NCBI GenBank assembly: GCA_009885355.1
Contig: VFKW01000144.1
Coordinates: 1-11,473 of the forward strand
From: Candidatus Berkelbacteria bacterium
GTDB lineage: Bacteria > Patescibacteriota > UBA1384 > VFKW01
DNA: 11,473 bases
Direction: 5' to 3'
Made by a program: the position numbers and the translations under genes. The notes beneath the pieces are model-generated. The model was not told where the DNA came from, did no database searches, and saw only the letters and a program-made list of their open reading frames with translations. Shown in pieces: positions 6,124 to 11,438 of the stretch; the first letter of the stretch is position 1, and each line of letters starts with the position of its first letter.

Positions 6124-7971
6124 TTAGTAAAACGAAATTGTTTTTGCCACATTGTATTGGCCATCACTATAGTAAGATAAAATAGCATTTTTATAAGTGA
6201 CATCGTAATAAACTTGGTCTCTGTTGAGTTCCGTATTATTTACAAAAAATTTTGTATTTTCATCAATAATAGCATCAATCATCGAATCATTTGGTCCATG
6301 AATTACAATACGATTAGAATCTACATAATTTGTGATTGTTTTTGGATCAGTATTGTAATTTGAATTAAATTGATAAACGGAAATTTCTCCGGTAATTGAT
6401 AAGTTGTCTGCATTAGATTTATTGATATCTGGAGTAACGCTCGCTTCGGGAATAATTTCATCTTTACTAATTGATTTGTAATTTTCTGTTTTGGAATTTG
6501 GAATATTGACTTTGCCGCTATCCATCACTGAACCCCTAAATGCGCTAAATAACCAGACTAATAGTATCGGACCAAATAAAATCAATAAAATGATTGCTAC
6601 GATTGTTTTAGGGCTCATTTTTTGTTTTGGTCCTAAAGATAGGACTACTTGGGGATCAATTCCAAGACCAAGCAACACTGTCGGAATGCCCTGGGATTTT
6701 CTCTCCTGATAAATTTTCTTTATCATCAGTCCAATGCTGATCGCGGCAAAGCCGGCAATAAATAGAATGATCGGCCAGCCGATTGAATCGGTAAAAATCT
6801 TACTTGAGATTGTGATAATTGTAATAATAATCCCCAAGCTTCCCAGATAAAGTAGGGTATTAATAATTACCCTGGTGCTAGCCAAAACAAAGGCAACACT
6901 TATACACAGAGCTAAAATAGAGAAACCTATTTCATCAAAACCGAGAAACACATATGGCAACAGAATAATAAAGGGAGATAATTCTTCAATTAGACGCTTC
7001 AGAGAATAAAATGTATTATTTTCAAATCGTTTGTGTAAATAATAATAGCCGGAGGCGACACACATATACAATATGCCGAATAGTGAAATTATTATTATAT
7101 TTGTTTCGTCACTTAAGCTATTATCCTTATTTAATGAATATAGCATTGCTACTGGCAGAAAGAAGAGCGAAGCGAGCGTCCCCAATATTAGATAAAAAGT
7201 CGTTCTTTCAATTTTCATTTTAGTCAGAAAGAATCCCAGCCCCAGTATAATAATTGATAAGACGAAAGCCAGCCAAAGGGTAATGTCCATGTTGGCATTA
7301 TATTGTGCAATCAAGGCAAAATAAGCTACAAATATGGCAATAATCGTAAAAGCGCTCATAAAGAATTTTTTGTACATATATTCTAAAATGAGATAAATGG
7401 GTAAAGCAAGTATGGCGCTCAAAAAGATTACTAATGCATTTACCTCGGTAATTATTTTAGCCTGACAAATTATTGTGCCGATGCCTACCGGCAGGATAAA
7501 TGAGCCCAGCCCTAGAGTTATATCTGAAATTTCTTTGTAGCGTTCATTCTTATTTAGATAATAAGAAAGTCCATACAATAAAATCATCGGAATCATCATA
7601 AATAAGATTTTTACAAGAGGATTCGCGGCGGACCACTGTGAATAAATCACGATCACAACGGCGGCAATTATCAAAATCGCTCCGATAATTACAAATGCTT
7701 TTGTGAGATCAAAATGTTTTGGAGCCGAATTATTATTATCAGCTGGAGCTGGCATAGTCTGACTAGGCGATGGCTGTAAATTGGTCTCAATTGAGGGCGG
7801 GGGCGGAGGTGGCGGCGACTGCATTTCCTGTTGGGTATTTAATGCTTTTTGAATATAAGTATTGATCTGAGCTTCAGTATAATGATGTTCTTGCATAATA
7901 CTAATGATTTGCGAAATCGTCTTGCCCTTTGCAATCTGATCCTTTATATATTTGATTATAGTCTCATCCAT
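6124..7971 (-). CDS. Large polytopic membrane protein, DUF2157-like, with N- and C-terminal soluble domains
   Basis: 615 aa. Residues 1-45 form a small helical domain (IKYIKDQIAKGKTISQIISI, then YTEAQINTYIQKAL) with the look of a short regulatory or oligomerisation module. Residues 52-85 are a proline-rich linker with seven prolines in a row (53-59). From about 90 to 417 there are about twelve hydrophobic segments, starting with IIGAILIIAAVVIVIYSQW (95-113), which resembles the first helix of DUF2157-type proteins. A further helix lies at about 457-476, then a 140-residue soluble C-terminal domain (477-615), not recognised. It is the first gene of a two-gene operon. The ATG at 7971 has AGGAGGGG five bases upstream. 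Function is unknown; with the propeller protein it may form an envelope complex. Confidence 0.7.
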   Translation of the reverse strand: MDETIIKYIKDQIAKGKTISQIISIMQEHHYTEAQINTYIQKALNTQQEMQSPPPPPPPSIETNLQPSPSQTMPAPADNNNSAPKHFDLTKAFVIIGAILIIAAVVIVIYSQWSAANPLVKILFMMIPMILLYGLSYYLNKNERYKEISDITLGLGSFILPVGIGTIICQAKIITEVNALVIFLSAILALPIYLILEYMYKKFFMSAFTIIAIFVAYFALIAQYNANMDITLWLAFVLSIIILGLGFFLTKMKIERTTFYLILGTLASLFFLPVAMLYSLNKDNSLSDETNIIIISLFGILYMCVASGYYYLHKRFENNTFYSLKRLIEELSPFIILLPYVFLGFDEIGFSILALCISVAFVLASTRVIINTLLYLGSLGIIITIITISSKIFTDSIGWPIILFIAGFAAISIGLMIKKIYQERKSQGIPTVLLGLGIDPQVVLSLGPKQKMSPKTIVAIILLILFGPILLVWLFSAFRGSVMDSGKVNIPNSKTENYKSISKDEIIPEASVTPDINKSNADNLSITGEISVYQFNSNYNTDPKTITNYVDSNRIVIHGPNDSMIDAIIDENTKFFVNNTELNRDQVYYDVTYKNAILSYYSDGQYNVAKTISFY

Positions 7972-7995
7972 TTACCCCTCCTATTTATTAATCTA

Positions 7996-8001
7996 ATTAT
8001 A
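7996..8001 (-). promoter_or_regulatory. -10 box of the DUF2157-like operon
   Basis: TATAAT on the minus strand 25 bases before the ATG, preceded by AT-rich sequence. The -35 region is weak (TACGCT near 8024-8019). The leader would contain AGGAGGGG (7982-7975). Confidence 0.45.
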
Positions 8002-8043
8002 TCATATAATATATTTGTAGCGTATATAGTTCAAAATATCCTA

Positions 8044-8068
8044 GGTTCGAATCCCACCTCTTCCGCCA
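8044..8068 (+). other. Orphan 3' end of a tRNA-Ser gene, probable attachment-site scar
   Basis: The 25 bases start with GG and then the T-loop TTCGAAT (8046-8052), the 3' half of the T-stem CCCAC (8053-8057), an acceptor strand CTCTTCC (8058-8064), discriminator G (8065) and encoded CCA (8066-8068). G73 and a TTCCGCCA end are typical of bacterial tRNA-Ser. The 5' T-stem should be GTGGG but reads CTAGG, and the rest of the tRNA is absent: upstream is the operon promoter region. This is what tyrosine recombinases leave when an element integrates into the 3' end of a tRNA. In this orientation the element would extend to the left. Confidence 0.65.
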
Positions 8069-8132
8069 AAAGGAAATCTGATGTTACTAACTAAAAAAAT
8101 CACAACTTGGTCCGGCTTTATTCGATTCATTA

Positions 8133-8151
8133 CCTTATCCGACTGATAGGG
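8133..8151 (+). other. Stem-loop downstream of the tRNA scar
   Basis: CCTTATC (8133-8139) pairs with GATAGGG (8145-8151), with one G-T pair and a CGACT loop, followed by TGGGTTTT. It may be a weak terminator, possibly of the original tRNA transcript. Confidence 0.3.
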
Positions 8152-8181
8152 TGGGTTTTGAGTATTTCAAAGCCTCGAAGG

Positions 8182-8204
8182 CCGCCCTTATCGGGCGGTT
8201 TTTT
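8182..8204 (+). terminator. Strong rho-independent terminator
   Basis: CCGCCC (8182-8187), a five-base loop, GGGCGG (8193-8198) and six T. It lies upstream of the NlpC/P60 gene and about 115 bases after the tRNA fragment, so it probably ended the original tRNA-Ser transcript or another unit from the left. Confidence 0.8.
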
Positions 8205-8230
8205 GTACCTTAAAAAATAGGAGGAAAGTA

Positions 8231-8860
8231 ATGAATTATCGTGCCGTAGCAAATCACATCGCAGTGGATTTTAAAGAGCTAAATTTGCCAATTTGTGATG
8301 AGGAAGCAATTCGGATTTTGGAATCAATCGGTTTCAAGGTCATTAACGTGGATATTATATCCGAAGCCCGCAACCTCGTCGGCCGCTCCCAATATCATCG
8401 AGGCGCAAGATTGAGCGAGGCGCCCGCCATTCTTGATTGCTCCTCGCTGGTAAAATATATCTATGGATTATCCGGCATCTGGCTGCCCAGACGCTCGATC
8501 CAGCAGAGGGAAATAGGACAAATCATCGACTTGCCAAATAGGCAGTCAGGCGACCTTATATTTTGTAGTGGTCGAATCGACTATTATAAAGATGATCCCG
8601 CTGATGGCGTCGGTCACGTCGGCATCATTTCCGGCCCCGACACAGTCATTCACGCCGCCAATAACAAAGTCGGCATCATCGAGTCAGCAATTTCGTCATT
8701 CACACAAGACGGAAAATTTCGAGATATTCGAAGGATCATCCCGCTTCAAGGGATCAATACCTTCGAAACCCCGCCCAATAGGGAAGTCGAGACTTCCGAA
8801 GACCTTCGCTGGATCATCCTTCAAAATCTCCCAAAATCTTCCCATAAAGGAAAGGTCTGA
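8231..8860 (+). CDS. NlpC/P60-family cysteine peptidase, no signal peptide
   Basis: 209 aa. The NlpC/P60 papain-like domain covers about 45-170: the catalytic cysteine is in ILDCSSLVKYIYG (C70), the QSGDLIF strand (105-111) is typical, the catalytic histidine is in DGVGHVGIISG (H129), and the third polar residue is probably H141 in VIHAANN. These enzymes cut gamma-D-glutamyl bonds in peptidoglycan peptides or related amides. Residues 1-42 are an extra acidic N-terminal region, and there is no signal peptide or membrane helix, which is unusual for a wall hydrolase. It could act in the cytoplasm, or leave by another route. AGGAGG (8219-8224) lies six bases before the ATG. The C-terminal SEDLRWIILQNL (189-200) recurs as an orphan tail at 10609. 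G+C is above that of the neighbours. Confidence 0.85.
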   Translation: MNYRAVANHIAVDFKELNLPICDEEAIRILESIGFKVINVDIISEARNLVGRSQYHRGARLSEAPAILDCSSLVKYIYGLSGIWLPRRSIQQREIGQIIDLPNRQSGDLIFCSGRIDYYKDDPADGVGHVGIISGPDTVIHAANNKVGIIESAISSFTQDGKFRDIRRIIPLQGINTFETPPNREVETSEDLRWIILQNLPKSSHKGKV

Positions 8861-8874
8861 CCAAAAAAATATCT

Positions 8875-8902
8875 GGGGCGAGCAGCTAGCTCGCCCCATT
8901 TT
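8875..8902 (+). terminator. Terminator of the NlpC/P60 gene
   Basis: A perfect 9-bp GC-rich stem GGGGCGAGC/GCTCGCCCC with loop AGCTA, then ATTTTC. It lies 15 bases after the stop codon. Confidence 0.85.
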
Positions 8903-8923
8903 CTTCTCCTGAAACAGCAATCA

Positions 8924-8999
8924 AATATGAAAATATGGCGACAGATCGCATATGAGATTCATCAATTAGTTTAAATATATTTTAGAAAGTTTTCATATT
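8924..8999. repeat. Inverted repeats upstream of the toxin-antitoxin promoter
   Basis: AATATGAAAA (8924-8933) is exactly inverted as TTTTCATATT (8990-8999). Inside it, ATATGGCGA (8933-8941) and TCGCATAT (8946-8953) form a second inverted pair around CAGA with one bulged G. They could be operator sites for the pair or chance AT-rich symmetry. Confidence 0.3.
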
Positions 9000-9014
9000 A
9001 TATTCCAAAAAATA

Positions 9015-9029
9015 TGCTATAATTAAATC
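9015..9029 (+). promoter_or_regulatory. Extended -10 promoter giving a leaderless mntA message
   Basis: TGC TATAAT at 9015-9023 is a perfect extended -10, and the ATG starts six bases after it, at 9030. There is no ribosome-binding sequence in the gap, so the transcript would begin at or next to the start codon. The geometry is the same as at 218-230. Confidence 0.55.
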
Positions 9030-9332
9030 ATGAGTCAAGAAGAAATTATTTCACAAGTTAACGAAGCAATGATAACTGCTCCAAATAAAGAAAATATTCA
9101 GAGTATTTATCTCTTTGGCTCTTTTTTACATGGAAACGCCAAGGAAGATAGTGATGTTGATCTATTTTTTGAGATGAATAAAACATTGAGCCTATTTAAA
9201 ATTTTTGATACCCAGTACCACTTAGAGAAAAAATTAAGAAGAAAAGTAGACTTTATTGAAAAAAACTCCCTTGATAAATATATTAAAGATGAGGTATTTG
9301 CGGAGGCAAAGAAAATATATGGAAAGAAATAA
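9030..9332 (+). CDS. mntA: MNT-type nucleotidyltransferase antitoxin
   Basis: 100 aa, a minimal nucleotidyltransferase. The active-site signature G-S-x10-D-x-D is exact: G30, S31, D42 and D44, within YLFGSFLHGNAKEDSDVDLF (27-46). The third acidic residue is likely D74 in KVDFIE. Characterised MntA antitoxins add AMP to a tyrosine of the partner HepT RNase and so silence it; all residues needed for that are present here. The partner begins inside this gene: the ATG at 9319 overlaps the last 14 bases, so they are translationally coupled. The message appears leaderless. The order antitoxin then toxin is seen in part of this family. Confidence 0.88.
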   Translation: MSQEEIISQVNEAMITAPNKENIQSIYLFGSFLHGNAKEDSDVDLFFEMNKTLSLFKIFDTQYHLEKKLRRKVDFIEKNSLDKYIKDEVFAEAKKIYGKK

Positions 9333-9654
9333 ACTACGTCTATTGCATATTCGTGATTCGATCGAGAAGATTCTGGAATATTCCGGTGAGATCACTTTTG
9401 ATCAGTTTTCCAAAAATGACAAGGAATACGATGCAATATTGATGCGGATAATTGTAATCGGCGAATCTGTAAACGAGCTAAGCAATAAATTCAAAGAACA
9501 ATACCATGATTTGCCGTGGCATCAAGCGGTCGGACTTCGAAACCAAATAGCTCATGGATATATTGATATCAAGCCTGAAATTATATGGGATACCGTTAAA
9601 AATGATTTACCAGATTTAAAAAAGAAAGTTGAAGAAATCTTGGGTAATTTATAG
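9319..9654 (+). CDS. hepT: HEPN-family RNase toxin
   Basis: 111 aa, all-helical HEPN protein. The RNase motif R-x4-H-x-Y is intact: R74, N75, H79 and Y81 in LRNQIAHGY. R and H are the catalytic pair, and the tyrosine is the residue AMPylated by MntA in studied pairs. The DLPWHQAVGLRN lead-in is typical of HepT. I place the start at 9319 (MERNKLRLLH...) because it gives the normal length and GGAGG lies at 9302-9306. The upstream in-frame ATG at 9256 would add an unlikely basic extension encoded within mntA. It acts as a cytosolic RNA cleaver when not modified; targets are unknown. It converges with the coiled-coil gene, whose stop codon is only five bases away, leaving no room for a terminator. 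Confidence 0.88.
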   Translation: MERNKLRLLHIRDSIEKILEYSGEITFDQFSKNDKEYDAILMRIIVIGESVNELSNKFKEQYHDLPWHQAVGLRNQIAHGYIDIKPEIIWDTVKNDLPDLKKKVEEILGNL

Positions 9655-9659
9655 TTTTT

Positions 9660-10523
9660 TTAAATCATCGGGCTAATAGTTGGATTTTTATCTTTATTTG
9701 ATCCACCCTCAATAACCGTAACTGCCATTTCTTTGAGCTGGCTATTTGCATCTGCAAATTGTTTTTTCAGTGCAGCGATCTCTGCTTCTTGGCTTTTAAT
9801 AATAGACTCGAGATTTTTCTCTTTTAAATCTCGGATATCTTTTTGATGTCCTGACTCGATTTTCATAGCTGAAATTTCAGCGGTAAATTTTGCCGTCAAT
9901 TCTTTTGTAACTTCGCTTTTAGCTTGGGCGATTGAATCTTCGAGCGTTTTAGGCATATCAGCGACAGTTTTTTCCAATTGCGTGATCTCTTTTTCGCGCA
10001 GCAAAACAGCTTCTTCGCGTTCTTGTAGTTTGGCAATTTCCAAGGTTTTTTGGGCTTGATAATCATCGGTTTCTTTTCGTCGCTTGATAGATAGATTATA
10101 TACATATTCGTCTTGTTCTCGTTTGCGCTCAATTTCTTTTTCTTTTTGGATTAATTCCTGGGATTTTTGATAATTATTTTCTTCATCGATATTATCTTGC
10201 TGAATCCGCGCAATCTCTGTTTCCAATGCTTGTTTTTTAAAACTAATATTTTCAGAAATTTGGGCTTTTTCCTTCTCTAGATTCAGTCTAAATGTTTCCG
10301 CTGCGTTCAAACTTTTTAATAAATCATTTGCGATTCTATCGAGATTATCACCTATAGATAATTTTAAATCTGTGATATTTTTAATAAAATTTTCTTTCCC
10401 TTCTTCTTTTTTTGGAGCAGAAAACTCAATCGGCAATGTATTCATTCCTGCCATTAGTTCATCATAAGCCTGCCAAAGTTCTTGTTTTGTACTTTTTTCT
10501 GAAACTTTTTTTGTCTGAGCCAT
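9660..10523 (-). CDS. Cytoplasmic coiled-coil protein of unknown function
   Basis: 287 aa with no signal peptide, no membrane segment and no cysteine. Residues about 60-185 and 195-268 are predicted coiled coil: long runs rich in E, K, Q and A with heptad-spaced L, I and A (for example REREQ-like stretches around 125-138 and LQEREEAVLLREKEITQLEK, 166-185). An interruption, DEYVYNLSIKRRKETDDY (138-155), breaks the coil with aromatic residues. A PKTLEDS loop (191-197) separates the two coils. Ends are disordered. It may form filaments or a scaffold; I know no named family. The AAAGG (10534-10530, minus) fits the ATG at 10523, and a strong promoter lies upstream. Confidence 0.7.
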   Translation of the reverse strand: MAQTKKVSEKSTKQELWQAYDELMAGMNTLPIEFSAPKKEEGKENFIKNITDLKLSIGDNLDRIANDLLKSLNAAETFRLNLEKEKAQISENISFKKQALETEIARIQQDNIDEENNYQKSQELIQKEKEIERKREQDEYVYNLSIKRRKETDDYQAQKTLEIAKLQEREEAVLLREKEITQLEKTVADMPKTLEDSIAQAKSEVTKELTAKFTAEISAMKIESGHQKDIRDLKEKNLESIIKSQEAEIAALKKQFADANSQLKEMAVTVIEGGSNKDKNPTISPMI

Positions 10524-10554
10524 GAGGTTCCTTTCTGTTAATTATCTTACTGCC

Positions 10555-10582
10555 ATTATCGCAAGAAATTTAGATTTGTCAA
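10555..10582 (-). promoter_or_regulatory. Strong promoter of the coiled-coil gene
   Basis: On the minus strand TTGACA (10582-10577), a 16-base spacer ending in TGC, and GATAAT (10560-10555): a consensus -35 with an extended -10. The leader is about 25 bases and contains the ribosome site. Confidence 0.72.
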
Positions 10583-10604
10583 GGCTAACCTCGACCCCTA
10601 AAAA

Positions 10605-10656
10605 AATTTCCGACGACCTCCACTGGATCATCCTTCAAAATCTACTTTATATGTAG
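10605..10656 (+). pseudogene. Orphan copy of the NlpC/P60 gene tail
   Basis: Read from 10609 in frame, this encodes SDDLHWIILQNLLYM then TAG, against SEDLRWIILQNL at the end of the NlpC/P60 protein (189-200). The DNA match is strong: the last 21 bases before the sequences diverge (10623-10643) are identical to 8811-8831. No peptidase domain precedes it; the upstream DNA is the promoter of the opposite gene. So it is a gene remnant or a duplicated end segment. Like its parent it is followed by a terminator hairpin containing GCTAGC. Confidence 0.6.
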
Positions 10657-10668
10657 GCAAATACATTT

Positions 10669-10694
10669 GGGCTAGCTAATCACTAGCCCTATTT
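10669..10694 (+). terminator. Terminator behind the orphan tail
   Basis: GGGCTAG (10669-10675), loop CTAATCA, CTAGCCC (10683-10689), then TATTT. It now terminates no obvious gene, supporting loss of the gene that once ended here. Confidence 0.65.
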
Positions 10695-10727
10695 TAATAA
10701 GTTCCCCTCGCCCTCCTTCTTATATTA

Positions 10728-10736
10728 TGTTATAAT
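10728..10736 (+). promoter_or_regulatory. Extended -10 promoter of the ferredoxin gene
   Basis: TGT TATAAT at 10728-10736. The start should be near 10743, and GAAAGGA (10748-10754) is the ribosome site for the ATG at 10760. No clear -35 is seen. Confidence 0.6.
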
Positions 10737-10759
10737 AAACTTGTACCGAAAGGAATATT

Positions 10760-10945
10760 ATGTCAATTTCAATCAATCAAAAACTCTGCCCCCAAAACCA
10801 CATCTGTCCAGCCATTGAAAGTTGCCCTGTCGGCGCACTTACTCAAATCGGCTTTGCCGCCCCAAAAATTGATAAAGAAAAATGTATCAACTGCGGCACC
10901 TGCGTCAACATCTGCCCTAAAGGAGCTCTTCAATTTGAGGATTAA
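10760..10945 (+). CDS. Small 4Fe-4S ferredoxin-like protein
   Basis: 61 aa, the size of a clostridial-type bacterial ferredoxin. The second half has a complete cluster motif, C42-x2-C45-x2-C48-x3-C52-P (KCINCGTCVNICPKGAL). The first half is atypical: C10, C16 and C22 spaced by five residues each (KLCPQNHICPAIESCPVGAL) instead of C-x2-C-x2-C-x3-C, giving seven cysteines in all. One complete 4Fe-4S cluster is safe; the other would have to be three-cysteine-ligated or use another residue. The C-P-x-N-H-x-C-P form looks like a conserved variant rather than damage. It is a cytosolic electron carrier or Fe-S module; its redox partner is not in the window. A transporter-like stub begins two bases after the stop. 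Confidence 0.82.
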   Translation: MSISINQKLCPQNHICPAIESCPVGALTQIGFAAPKIDKEKCINCGTCVNICPKGALQFED

Positions 10946-10946
10946 T

Positions 10947-11060
10947 ATGCTAAATATAATCCCAAAAGAATACTGGTTCGTCGCAACTACCGGAATCTTA
11001 TCCGGTTCAATCGTCTTTGGCGGGGAAATTTTTAAGCGCCAAGGATTCTCCCTCTTGTAA
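10947..11060 (+). pseudogene. Truncated N-terminus of a DMT/EamA-type transporter
   Basis: The ATG at 10947 has GAGG (10937-10940) six bases upstream and encodes 37 aa: PKEYWFVATTGILSGSIVFG (6-25), then GEIFKRQGFSLL and a stop. One membrane helix followed by G-x-x-F-x-x-x-G-x-S-L is how many DMT permeases begin, but the other nine helices are missing. The stop codon falls in an inverted repeat, TTGTAAT (11055-11061)/ATTACAA (11075-11081), which may mark the break. It could instead be a genuine single-helix peptide co-expressed with the ferredoxin. Confidence 0.45.
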
Positions 11061-11110
11061 TTATTTTTGAGAGTATTACAATTAAATTAACAATAAATTT
11101 TGTATTGATG

Positions 11111-11128
11111 TTTCTCCGTGAGGAGAAG
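11111..11128 (+). promoter_or_regulatory. Hairpin with GTGA loop over the pilin ribosome site
   Basis: TTCTCC (11112-11117), loop GTGA (a GNRA-type tetraloop in RNA), GGAGAA (11122-11127), extendable by a U-G pair. The right arm is the Shine-Dalgarno-like sequence of the ATG at 11138, so folding could limit translation. A run of eight G (11128-11135) follows. Confidence 0.4.
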
Positions 11129-11137
11129 GGGGGGGAA

Positions 11138-11392
11138 ATGAAACATCGTCATAAAAGAAATCTCAAAAAATTATTCGGTTTTACCTTGACCGAACTCTTA
11201 ATCGTCATCGCTATTATTGGTATCTTGTTATCAGTAACTATGGTCGGCTTTCGATCCTACAAGGCCAAAGCGCGTGATTCTGAGCGCAAAACTGACCTTG
11301 TTTCTATGCAGTCAGGCTTGGAGAGTTTTTATACCATCAATAAAGAATATCCCAATCCAAATATCCTAGTATCAAATCATCTTAGTCTTTAA
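11138..11392 (+). CDS. Type IV pilin-like protein, short form
   Basis: 84 aa from the ATG at 11138. MKHRHKRNLKKLFG is a basic prepilin leader, and cleavage by prepilin peptidase would be expected between G14 and F15. The mature N-terminus, FTLTELLIVIAIIGILLSVT, is the class III methylation/assembly helix with the conserved Glu at mature position 5. KARDSERKTDLVSMQSGLES (50-69) continues the alpha-1 spine in the way common in Patescibacteria pseudopilins. The protein stops right after the EYPNPN turn, where pilins of usual size (about 130-170 aa) continue into a beta-sheet domain, so it is probably truncated. ATG at 11108 in the same frame is an alternative, but 11138 sits behind GGAG and a G-run. 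It is secreted or assembled at the inner membrane if functional. Confidence 0.75.
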   Translation: MKHRHKRNLKKLFGFTLTELLIVIAIIGILLSVTMVGFRSYKAKARDSERKTDLVSMQSGLESFYTINKEYPNPNILVSNHLSL

Positions 11393-11410
11393 GTAAAATT
11401 AAATTTGATG

Positions 11411-11432
11411 TATAATAAGTTTATCGGAGGGT
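11411..11432 (+). promoter_or_regulatory. Promoter -10 and ribosome site of the right-edge gene
   Basis: TATAAT at 11411-11416 and CGGAGGGT at 11425-11432, about 20 bases after the pilin stop. They support an independently transcribed gene starting at 11439. Confidence 0.55.
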
Positions 11433-11438
11433 AAACTT

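Noticed and set aside
7849..8094. Plus-strand frame crossing the operon promoter and the tRNA scar
   Set aside because: It is antisense to the start of the 615-aa gene and has no ribosome site or recognisable protein.
8568..8920. Open frames on both strands over the NlpC/P60 gene end and its terminator
   Set aside because: They are shadows of the peptidase gene in other frames; they lack ribosome sites and run through the terminator hairpin.
9256..9318. Longer HepT starting at 9256
   Set aside because: It would add 21 basic residues encoded inside mntA. The start at 9319 gives the family's normal length and begins at the expected first helix, with GGAGG upstream.
10522..10656. A 44-codon plus-strand frame covering the whole orphan tail
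   Set aside because: Its first part is the promoter and start region of the coiled-coil gene on the other strand and has no ribosome site. Only the last part from about 10605 matches the NlpC tail, so it is treated as a remnant.
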